Shown here one piece after another: positions 1 to 7,643 of a DNA stretch of 32,793 nucleotides. The notes under the pieces were generated by a model. That model searched no databases. It worked only from the letters and a program-made list of their open reading frames with translations, and was not told the DNA's origin. Position numbers and translations under genes: made by a program. Source of the stretch: Bacteroidetes bacterium UBA4408 (lineage in GTDB: Bacteria; Bacteroidota; Bacteroidia; UBA4408); contig DGQS01000037.1 of assembly GCA_002389785.1 (NCBI GenBank), positions 1-32,793 on the forward strand, given 5' to 3'. Position 1 is the stretch's first letter. Each line of letters begins with the position of its first letter.

Positions 1-990
1 AATTACATTTCCCCAAGCGGAATTTACAATTGGACAAGTTCAGGAATATACATGGATACCATACCAAATGCAGCGGCATGCGACAGTATTATTACATTTG
101 ACCTCACCATAAATAACAGCTCAAGCTCATCTCAAACTGTTGCTACCTGTCAGTATTATATTTCACCCAGCGGTAATTTCATCTGGTCGGCTTCGGGAAG
201 TTACCTGGACACAATTCCCAACCTTGCCGGTTGCGACAGCATTATTACCACTCAGCTCAGCATCAACGATAACGAGAGCACCCTAAATCAAACCGGCTGC
301 GACAGCATTATTGTTAATGCACAAAAGTATACGCAAAGTGGCGTATATACTCAGGTATTGACCAATAGCGCAGGCTGCGACAGTGTACTTAATTTAAATC
401 TAACCATTATAAACAGCAAAGATTCAACGCTTACACAAACAGCATGCGACAGCCTTGTGGTAAATGGACAAAAATATATTTCAAGCGGAACTTATTTACA
501 AACACTTACCAATGCTTTTGGTTGTGACAGTGTACTCACTTTAATTCTTACTATCAATAATAGTAGTGATAGTACCTTAACTGAAATCACCTGTTCTGAA
601 TTTACTTTAAACGGAATAACCTACAATTCAAGCGGAGTTTATACTCAAACCCTAACTACCACTTCAGGTTGCGACAGTATACTCACCTTGAATTTAACGC
701 TCAACTCTACTTCCAACATCCTTTCACAAACTGCCTGCGACAGTATAATTATTAACGGACAAAAATATGTTTCAAGTGGCGTGTATGCACAAACCTTTAC
801 CAATGCTGCTGGGTGTGATAGTTTGCTCACACTCAATTTAACCATAAATCAAGGGACGATTCTCAACTCAACCACGAGTGCATGCCATAGTTATTTTACC
901 AACGGAACAACTTTTACACAAAGTGGTCTATATCATTTGCCTTTTATGAATGCATTTGGTTGTGCGAGTATTTTTAATTTAAATCTTACC
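1..990 (+). repeat. In-frame GCDS tandem repeats, two subtypes
   Basis: The DNA motif TGCGACAGY and close variants recur near 78, 233, 297, 373, 445, 520, 669, 735 and 811, mostly 66-76 bp apart, giving a protein repeat of about 49 residues with two cysteines. The first units are of type ISPSGxxxW..SGxYxDTIPN; later units are of type NGQKYxSSGxYxQTLTN. The first motif of one unit, near 592, has changed to CSEF, and the last unit near 960 reads GCAS. The array is a protein-coding repeat, not a noncoding one. Confidence 0.8.
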
Positions 991-1464
991 ATATTTCACG
1001 CAGATACTGCTGTTACTCAAAATAGCAATATACTTAGCGCAAATGCTACTTCCGGCAGTTATCAATGGATAGATTGCAACAATGGGAATTTAGCCATTGC
1101 AGGAGCAACATTCAATAGTTACACAGCAACAACAAATGGTACCTTCGCAGTTATTGTTACCCAGAATTTGTGTGCTGATACTTCTTCCTGTTACTTAGTA
1201 GCTGGCTTAGGAATAAATGAAAATGTAAGTAATACTTCTATCGCAATTTTTCCAAATCCGGCTAAGAATGAATTCTCAATTTCAAGCATTTCCACTATAA
1301 TAGAAATTGATATTTATAATTTTCTGGGTGAAAAAATATATACCCTTTATACAAATAAAAAGTATGAAAATGTGAATTGCAAAGACTTTGCCTCGGGAAT
1401 TTATTTTTTACAAATCACAACAAGCCTGGGTATTGAAAACAGAAAATTGTTGATAGAGAAATAA
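1..1464 (+). CDS. T9SS-sorted cysteine-repeat adhesin, C-terminal part (5' end outside window)
   Basis: The reading frame is open from base 1, so the start lies upstream and 487 residues are visible. Bases 1 to about 990 encode tandem repeats of roughly 47-50 residues with the core SGxYxxTLxNxxGCDS and a second CDS motif about 25 residues away. A cysteine-containing Ig-like segment follows at about 1000-1215 (motifs YQWIDCN and NGTFAVIVT). From about 1240 the protein ends in a T9SS type A sorting domain: IFPNPAKNEFSIS, then FLGEKIYTL and FASGIYFLQI, with a basic end. Such domains direct export through T9SS and usually surface attachment or release. No catalytic domain is visible; an adhesive or structural surface role is inferred from the repeats. 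The stop is only 5 bp from the stop of the convergent OmpA-family gene. Confidence 0.85.
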   Translation, partial: NYISPSGIYNWTSSGIYMDTIPNAAACDSIITFDLTINNSSSSSQTVATCQYYISPSGNFIWSASGSYLDTIPNLAGCDSIITTQLSINDNESTLNQTGCDSIIVNAQKYTQSGVYTQVLTNSAGCDSVLNLNLTIINSKDSTLTQTACDSLVVNGQKYISSGTYLQTLTNAFGCDSVLTLILTINNSSDSTLTEITCSEFTLNGITYNSSGVYTQTLTTTSGCDSILTLNLTLNSTSNILSQTACDSIIINGQKYVSSGVYAQTFTNAAGCDSLLTLNLTINQGTILNSTTSACHSYFTNGTTFTQSGLYHLPFMNAFGCASIFNLNLTIFHADTAVTQNSNILSANATSGSYQWIDCNNGNLAIAGATFNSYTATTNGTFAVIVTQNLCADTSSCYLVAGLGINENVSNTSIAIFPNPAKNEFSISSISTIIEIDIYNFLGEKIYTLYTNKKYENVNCKDFASGIYFLQITTSLGIENRKLLIEK

Positions 1465-1469
1465 TTTCA

Positions 1470-3521
1470 CTATTTCCCAATAATTTTAAACTCGGTTCTT
1501 CTATTTTGCTGACGCCCTTCTTCAGTATCGTTGCTTGCTAATGGTTGATCTTTTCCATAACCTACATAGGTTAATCGATCACCCGTAATTCCTTTGCTAA
1601 TTAAATAATCAACTACTGCTTTCGCTCTACCATCACTCAATTTTTTATTGAGTTCTGCACTTCCTTTATTATCGGTGTGTCCGCTTATCTCAATTTTTAA
1701 GGTTGGATTATCATACAACAATTTGCCTAATCGCTCTAATTCATTGGTCGATTCAGAACGAAGCGTTGCCTTTCCTAAATCAAAGAAAATATTTTTTAAT
1801 ACGATGGTACTTCCAACATCCACACTTTTCAAAGCAATGTCTTTTACTACCTCTTGAAATGCTGCTGAAGCCGGTATATCAAAATTTTCTGACTGAAATA
1901 AATACCCGTCTTTCTTAACAGCAATTCCATAATTTTTACCCGCAGGTAATGAAACTAAATATTTACCTGAGCTACTGTTGGATGTAAAAGTGGCAATGGA
2001 AATGTTTTGTTTGTTGTCGATAATTTCAATGGTGGCATCCAGCGGTTTTTTAGTGATTGCATCACTCACGATACCTTTCATTATGGTAAGTTGTGCCTCC
2101 TTAATTACCAATGTTGGAGCAAGTACGGTTTCTTTAACCGGAGCAGTGATACTCGCCAATAAATTATCTTCATTATTGAGTACCATTGGCTTTTCAGGAC
2201 CTAAAAAGGTTATTAATAAAATATCCTTCTCTCCGTATCCCTTATCGCTATAGGAGCTATAATACCCATGTTTTCCACTTGCTGAAATCACAAAGAAAAC
2301 ATCATTGTCCGGAGTATTCACAGGAAAGCCCAAATTCTCAGGTTCACTCCATTTGCCATTTTCATATACCGATTTAAATATATCGTAGCCTCCCATTGTC
2401 TTATGACCTTCTGAACTAAAGTACATGGTTTTTCCATCGGGATGCAGATATACTCCTTCTTCTCCGTAAGGAGTATTTATGGTACTTCCCAAATTAACGG
2501 CCTTGCCCCATTTTCCTTTTTCATCCTTGGTAGAAACAAAAATATCACGATCGCCAAGCGTCGCTTCCGGGTTATCGGAAACAAAATAAATTGATTTTCC
2601 ATCCGAAGAATAACAAGCTGAAGATTCATGCCCATTGCTGTTAATGTTTTTTCCTAAGGATTGAGCTACCCCCCATTTATCGCCGGTTAAGGTTGATTCA
2701 TATAAATCGCCGTGCCCATTAGCAGAGTATATCAATAATTTTTGCCCATCGGCACTAATTCCCGAATTCGCATCGTGTTCCTCTGTATTTAATGGCGCTC
2801 CCAAATTTACTGCTTTGGTCCAAACACCATTCTGTTTTAGGCTCATGTAAATGTCTTCCATGTATTCGTTTAGTGCCGGATCTATTGCTCCTCCTGTTGT
2901 TCCTTCGCGACGTGAGGTAAAAAACAAAACTGACTCATCGGCCGAAATCACAGGGCCATAATCTGAATACTTTGAGTTTACTTCAGCACCTGCATTATCA
3001 ACAAACACGCGAACGGGATGTTGTTGCAATTCTTTGCCGTTTTCACATTCGATTATTTGTTGCTTTGCATCTGCTTGCATTTCTAAAAAAGAAGCACTAC
3101 TTCCACTGAGCTTAGTAAACTTTTTAAATTGTTCAATTGCCTTATCCCATTGCATATCCAAGTGATAAGCCCATCCTAAAAAATAGGGCAATTCTGCATC
3201 AATACCAGGATTTAATTCACTCGCCTTTTCCAAATACTGAATTGCTTTTTGCTTGGTATTTGAATACAAATAACATTTTCCTATTTTAAAATTCAAAAAT
3301 GAATTGTTGGTGTTAAATTTATTGGCTAATAAATAAGGTTCTAAGGCCGATTTATAATACACGGTTCCTTGACTAAATAATTCGTCCCCTTTTTCAAAGT
3401 TGTCAATTGCCGTGTTTAATCCTTCACGATCGTTTGGGAAATTGCTCTTTACAAAATCAACACTTTGCGCATTAGCAATACCCGAAATTAAAAGTAAAAT
3501 CAATATTAGTTTTGTTTTCAT
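1470..3521 (-). CDS. TPR / WD40-like propeller / CRD / OmpA_C envelope protein (PorE-like architecture)
   Basis: 683 residues. A signal peptide (LLLISGIANA|QS, cleavage near 18/19) is followed by TPR-like helices at about 30-150, PD40/WD40-like propeller blades at about 185-440 (repeated SADxxxLxFxS and DGKxxYF motifs), a carboxypeptidase regulatory-like beta-sandwich at about 480-550, and an OmpA C-terminal peptidoglycan-binding domain at about 567-683 (NIFFDLGKATL, SGHTDNKGS, LSDGRAKAV). This order is that of PorE, a T9SS component that binds peptidoglycan. Bacteroidota carry several paralogues, so a T9SS role is inferred. There is no lipobox cysteine, unlike PorE described as a lipoprotein. 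The gene lies 30 bp downstream of the TPR gene on the same strand and is probably co-transcribed with it. The ATG start is supported by the signal peptide placed directly after it. Confidence 0.85.
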   Translation of the reverse strand: MKTKLILILLLISGIANAQSVDFVKSNFPNDREGLNTAIDNFEKGDELFSQGTVYYKSALEPYLLANKFNTNNSFLNFKIGKCYLYSNTKQKAIQYLEKASELNPGIDAELPYFLGWAYHLDMQWDKAIEQFKKFTKLSGSSASFLEMQADAKQQIIECENGKELQQHPVRVFVDNAGAEVNSKYSDYGPVISADESVLFFTSRREGTTGGAIDPALNEYMEDIYMSLKQNGVWTKAVNLGAPLNTEEHDANSGISADGQKLLIYSANGHGDLYESTLTGDKWGVAQSLGKNINSNGHESSACYSSDGKSIYFVSDNPEATLGDRDIFVSTKDEKGKWGKAVNLGSTINTPYGEEGVYLHPDGKTMYFSSEGHKTMGGYDIFKSVYENGKWSEPENLGFPVNTPDNDVFFVISASGKHGYYSSYSDKGYGEKDILLITFLGPEKPMVLNNEDNLLASITAPVKETVLAPTLVIKEAQLTIMKGIVSDAITKKPLDATIEIIDNKQNISIATFTSNSSSGKYLVSLPAGKNYGIAVKKDGYLFQSENFDIPASAAFQEVVKDIALKSVDVGSTIVLKNIFFDLGKATLRSESTNELERLGKLLYDNPTLKIEISGHTDNKGSAELNKKLSDGRAKAVVDYLISKGITGDRLTYVGYGKDQPLASNDTEEGRQQNRRTEFKIIGK

Positions 3522-3551
3522 CTTAGCTTGATATTACACTATCGTTATGTA

Positions 3552-4607
3552 TTATTTACAATCGCCCGAATAGTTTCCGGCCGCATCAACTCCCAGTTCA
3601 ATTGCCTTTTTCCAATCGGCACATGCTCCCTTTTCATCGCGCATCATTTCACGAGCTATCCCTCTGTTCAAATAAGCATAACCATAGTCGGCATTGTATT
3701 GTATTGCCTTGCTGCAATCCTCAGCGCTACCTTTATAATCTTTCAATTTATACTTGGCTGCTGCCCGGTTATTGTAGGCATATGCATAGCCTGAGTTTTG
3801 CTCAATTGCTTTTGTGAAATCCACAATAGCTCCTTCATAATCAGCGGCATCAAAACGTGCACTTCCTCTATTATTATAAGCCTCGGCATAGGTAGGTTTT
3901 AATTTTAGCGCTTCTGTATAATCCACAATGGCTCCTGCAGAATCACCTTTTTTTCGCTTTGCACTTGCCCTGTTATTGTAGGCAAAAGCCATGTCTGAAC
4001 CCATACTCAGGGCTTGCGTATAATCACTAATTGCTCCATCAAAATCGCCAAGCATTCGTCGGGCACTTCCGCGGTCGTTGTAAGCATAAGCATAACCGGG
4101 TTTATATTGAATTGCTGAGGAATAATCAGCTTCTGCTCCCTTGTAATCTTGGGTTTCAAACTTTAAACCTCCACGGTAGTAATACGCTTGCGCATAGTCC
4201 TGCTTCAGTTCAATTGCTTTTGAAAAATCTTCAAGAGCATTCGTTGTATTTTTATCATGCATATACACCATGGCTCTGCCAAAGTAGCTTTCAGCAGTAG
4301 CACTCAGCGAAATTGCTGTATTAAAATCAAGCAAAGCACCCCCAAAATCATTCAATTCAATCTTGGTTGTTCCTCGATTGTAAAATGCACGCTCAAAAGT
4401 GGATTTTAACTTGATTGCTTCATTAAAATTTTCAAGCGCTGAAACATAATTTTTTGTAGAAAAATCAGCTATTCCTTTGTTGTAAAATTTTTCAGCATCC
4501 TGAGCTCCATCATCCAGAATTTTAGCCCTTACAATACTATCCGTTTGTGCTTTTACTTCAACACCTATGAGTGTGGCAAGCAAAATAAAAAAAATTGTTT
4601 GCTTCAT
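3552..4607 (-). CDS. Exported nine-TPR protein
   Basis: 351 residues. A signal peptide (FFILLATLIGVEVKA|QT, cleavage near 20/21) is followed from about residue 37 to the end by nine consecutive 34-residue tetratricopeptide repeats. Typical units contain AYNNRGSARxxxxDYEGAI and DYTxALxLxPxY. The only other region is a short acidic linker after the signal. TPR arrays are protein-binding scaffolds, and the signal peptide places this one in the periplasm or envelope. It has no enzymatic domain. It is the first gene of a probable two-gene unit with the OmpA_C/propeller protein 30 bp downstream, which suggests a scaffold or assembly partner for that protein; this is inference. Several middle repeats (5-8) are very alike, consistent with internal duplication. 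The stretch 4608-4758 upstream separates it from the divergent subtilase gene and shows no clear TAnnTTTG promoter. Confidence 0.85.
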   Translation of the reverse strand: MKQTIFFILLATLIGVEVKAQTDSIVRAKILDDGAQDAEKFYNKGIADFSTKNYVSALENFNEAIKLKSTFERAFYNRGTTKIELNDFGGALLDFNTAISLSATAESYFGRAMVYMHDKNTTNALEDFSKAIELKQDYAQAYYYRGGLKFETQDYKGAEADYSSAIQYKPGYAYAYNDRGSARRMLGDFDGAISDYTQALSMGSDMAFAYNNRASAKRKKGDSAGAIVDYTEALKLKPTYAEAYNNRGSARFDAADYEGAIVDFTKAIEQNSGYAYAYNNRAAAKYKLKDYKGSAEDCSKAIQYNADYGYAYLNRGIAREMMRDEKGACADWKKAIELGVDAAGNYSGDCK

Positions 4608-4758
4608 TTTTTGAGATTTATGCTATAAAAGTAACAGGATTTTTGATACAAGAAAAAATTCAAGATCACAAAACAAAATCAATAACCACTGAAATGGGTT
4701 ATCTAAATAATCGCTATTTTTAAACCTTTAATCAATTTTCAAAATTTACCATACACCA

Positions 4759-7623
4759 ATGAAAAAACTAACCCTATTCGCTTGTTTAACATGCTTGTGT
4801 CTGAGCTCTATTGCACAGTTTAAAACACCTCATTATATTTCTAATTCCCGTGTGTTTAAATTATCTCCACTGGTAGCTGATAAAGATTATAAACCGGCAA
4901 CAATTGTATTTAAAATTAAACCTGCCTACCGCAATAGTTGCACTAAAAATAGTGTCCAAATTTCTGCTATCAATGCAGTGTTAAATTCAATAGGAGCAAT
5001 TAATCTGCACAAAATTTTTCCATTTCACAAAGCTCCTGAACAACCAAAAAATGCACAAGGATTCGCTTATGCCGATTTATCTATGATGTATGAATTCAAC
5101 TACACATCAAATTTATCTGTTGAAGCTGTTGCCAACAAATTACTCAAAACAGGCTACTTCGATTTTGCAGAACCACATTACGTTCCTACGATTTCTTATC
5201 AACCAAACGACCCGATGGCTACTACCACAGGCCAATATCACTTAAATAAAATTAAAGCCTATACTGCTTGGGATATTACAAAAGGCGACACCAATGTGGT
5301 AATTGGTATTACCGATAGTGGAACCGAGCTTACACATCCTGATTTATCCGGAAATATAAAATACAATTACAACGATCCAATTGACGGTATTGATAATGAT
5401 GGCGATAGTTTAATTGACAATTTCAATGGATGGGATGTAGGAATGAACGACAACAATCCCAACTGGCAAGGTGATCCGCATGGTGTACACGTGTGTGGGC
5501 TTGCTGCCGCGTCAACCGACAACCTTACCGGAGTTGCAGGTGTTGGTTTCAACTGCAAGTTTTTACCGGTTAAAATTGCAAATGCGAACGGTGATTTAAT
5601 TGCTGCTTATGAAGGAATCGTATATGCAGCAGATCATGGATGTAGCATTATTAATTGCTCCTGGGGCGGATCCGGCGGAGGTTCTTTTGGTCAAAGTGTA
5701 ATCGATTATGCAACCATCAATAAAAATGCTTTGGTCGTTTGCGCGGCGGGCAACGACAATGTTTCAACCGATCATTTTCCTTCTGCTTACAATTATGCAT
5801 TTAGTGTTGCTTCAACCACTTCTACCGATAACAAATCTTCTTTTTCAAATTATGGAAACAGTGTTGATGTATGTGCTCCAGGAAGCAACGTAAAATCAAC
5901 TTATTCAGGTGGCACCTATGTTAACAACAGTGGTACATCTATGGCTTCTCCGGTTGCTGCTGGTGGAGCGGCACTTATTAAATGCATGTTTCCAAATTAT
6001 ACCGGACTGCAAATTGGAGAACAACTAAAATCAACTTGCGATGCTATTAATGTGTCTGTTTCTGGATTTTATGCAGGTAAGTTAGGAAAAGGTAGAATCA
6101 ATTTATTTCAGGGAACTACGAATGTTAATGCAAAATCCGTTACCATGACTGCTCGTCATATTACAGACGCGAACGACGAGGTATTTGTAGGCAACGATAC
6201 ACTTCAAATTACCGGCGATTTTGTAAACTTTTTGGCGCCTTTAACTAATCTCACCATAAACCTTAGTACTACTTCTACTTATGTTTCTATAATCAATCCA
6301 AGCATGCCCGTTGGGCCAATGACTACCTTGCAACAAATCAACAATAATTTTAATCCCTTTCTGGTAATTGTTAATCCAAGCGCTCCTGCAAATTCAGTTG
6401 TAACCTTTAAGCTTAATTTTACGGATGGTACATATACGTTTAACTATTACTTTGATGTAGTTATTAATGTTGATTATATCAACGTTACAGTGAATGATAT
6501 ATCAACATCCATAACCAGTAAAGGTCGTATAGGATTTAATACCGATGGTCAATTAGATGGTTTAGGTTTTAGATATAAAAATAGTCGTCAATTATTGTAC
6601 GAGGCCGGTTTAATGATTGGAAATAATTCGGCAGCTGTTTCAGATATGGTGCGGGGCACAACTGCCGGTATTGCCGATGAAGACTTCGGAAGCAGTCAAG
6701 CAGTAAGTCGTCAAATTCCAACTGTATTTTCCGACTTTGATTTACACGGATTCTTTACTGATAATCCTGCAACTTCTCCTATTGGTTTAAATGTAAAACA
6801 CAAAGCATTTGCATGGAATACTCCGGGACATACAAAGTATGTAATTGTGGAATATACTATTACCAATAAATCGGCGGCAACTTTTAACTCACTTTATGCA
6901 GGAATTTTTGCCGATTGGGATATAGATGATTCAACATTCGCTAGCAATCGTGCAGCTTTTGATGCTGCAAATAAAATGGGCTACGCTTATTACAGTGGTG
7001 CTAATGGTTTGTACGCTGGTATTAAATTGCTGAGCAATACAGCCCCTGCCGTGCATTACGCAATTGATAATGTTACCGGCGGAAGCGGCGGAGTTGATTT
7101 AAACAATGGCGGTTATTCAGAAACTGAAAAGTACACCACGCTTAGTACCAATCGTGCAAATGCCGGTGTGGCCGGAGCTGGAGCCGATATTTGTGATGTT
7201 GTGAGTAGTGGTCCTTTTGTTATTAGTCCAAACGACAGTGTGGTGGTTGCTTTTGCATTGTTGGCTGGTGATAGCCTTGCAGATCTGCAATTGTCAGCAG
7301 CGAATGCACAAGTTCAATACGATTCATTATATCCACTAGCTATTAATGAAACTGTTGCGAACACACATTCCTATTTTAGCATGTATCCCAATCCTGCCAA
7401 CGAAAATATTCGAATCGAATTTAAGAATGAGCAAGTTCAACCATTAAGCATACAACTTAAAAACACAATAGGCCAAACGGTAAAATCATTTGATTATGGA
7501 TCTCAAAATGTTGGAGTAGTTAAGTTAACTATTTCGACCGCTAATCTTACTTCTGGAGTGTATTTTTGCGAGGTTAAAACTGCTGATAAAACCAGCATGC
7601 AAAAAATTATTATTCGCAAGTAA
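4759..7623 (+). CDS. T9SS-secreted subtilisin-like serine protease (S8 family)
   Basis: 954 residues. A signal peptide (CLCLSSIA|QF, cleavage near 19/20) precedes a propeptide-like stretch to about residue 150 and an S8 catalytic domain at about 165-450. The triad is Asp186 (GITDSGTELTHPDL), His241 (DPHGVHVCGLAA) and Ser394 (NNSGTSMASPVAAG); Asn332 (CAAGNDN) is the oxyanion residue. An acidic insert DNDGDSLIDNFNGWD lies between Asp and His and resembles calcium-binding loops. A long beta-rich region (about 455-870) follows, then a T9SS type A domain (MYPNPANENIRIEF to the basic C-terminus). It should be an extracellular or cell-surface endopeptidase; the substrate is unknown. The His motif departs from the usual HGTHVAG. 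The ATG fits the signal peptide. The gene converges with the metalloprotease, 20 bp apart, so the pair may overlap transcriptionally. Confidence 0.92.
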   Translation: MKKLTLFACLTCLCLSSIAQFKTPHYISNSRVFKLSPLVADKDYKPATIVFKIKPAYRNSCTKNSVQISAINAVLNSIGAINLHKIFPFHKAPEQPKNAQGFAYADLSMMYEFNYTSNLSVEAVANKLLKTGYFDFAEPHYVPTISYQPNDPMATTTGQYHLNKIKAYTAWDITKGDTNVVIGITDSGTELTHPDLSGNIKYNYNDPIDGIDNDGDSLIDNFNGWDVGMNDNNPNWQGDPHGVHVCGLAAASTDNLTGVAGVGFNCKFLPVKIANANGDLIAAYEGIVYAADHGCSIINCSWGGSGGGSFGQSVIDYATINKNALVVCAAGNDNVSTDHFPSAYNYAFSVASTTSTDNKSSFSNYGNSVDVCAPGSNVKSTYSGGTYVNNSGTSMASPVAAGGAALIKCMFPNYTGLQIGEQLKSTCDAINVSVSGFYAGKLGKGRINLFQGTTNVNAKSVTMTARHITDANDEVFVGNDTLQITGDFVNFLAPLTNLTINLSTTSTYVSIINPSMPVGPMTTLQQINNNFNPFLVIVNPSAPANSVVTFKLNFTDGTYTFNYYFDVVINVDYINVTVNDISTSITSKGRIGFNTDGQLDGLGFRYKNSRQLLYEAGLMIGNNSAAVSDMVRGTTAGIADEDFGSSQAVSRQIPTVFSDFDLHGFFTDNPATSPIGLNVKHKAFAWNTPGHTKYVIVEYTITNKSAATFNSLYAGIFADWDIDDSTFASNRAAFDAANKMGYAYYSGANGLYAGIKLLSNTAPAVHYAIDNVTGGSGGVDLNNGGYSETEKYTTLSTNRANAGVAGAGADICDVVSSGPFVISPNDSVVVAFALLAGDSLADLQLSAANAQVQYDSLYPLAINETVANTHSYFSMYPNPANENIRIEFKNEQVQPLSIQLKNTIGQTVKSFDYGSQNVGVVKLTISTANLTSGVYFCEVKTADKTSMQKIIIRK

Positions 7624-7643
7624 TCAATAAAGTAAAAACGGAG

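Noticed and set aside
4682..4702. ATAACC / GGTTAT inverted repeat between the TPR gene and the subtilase
   Set aside because: Only 6 bp with a 9-nt loop and no U-run; too weak to call.
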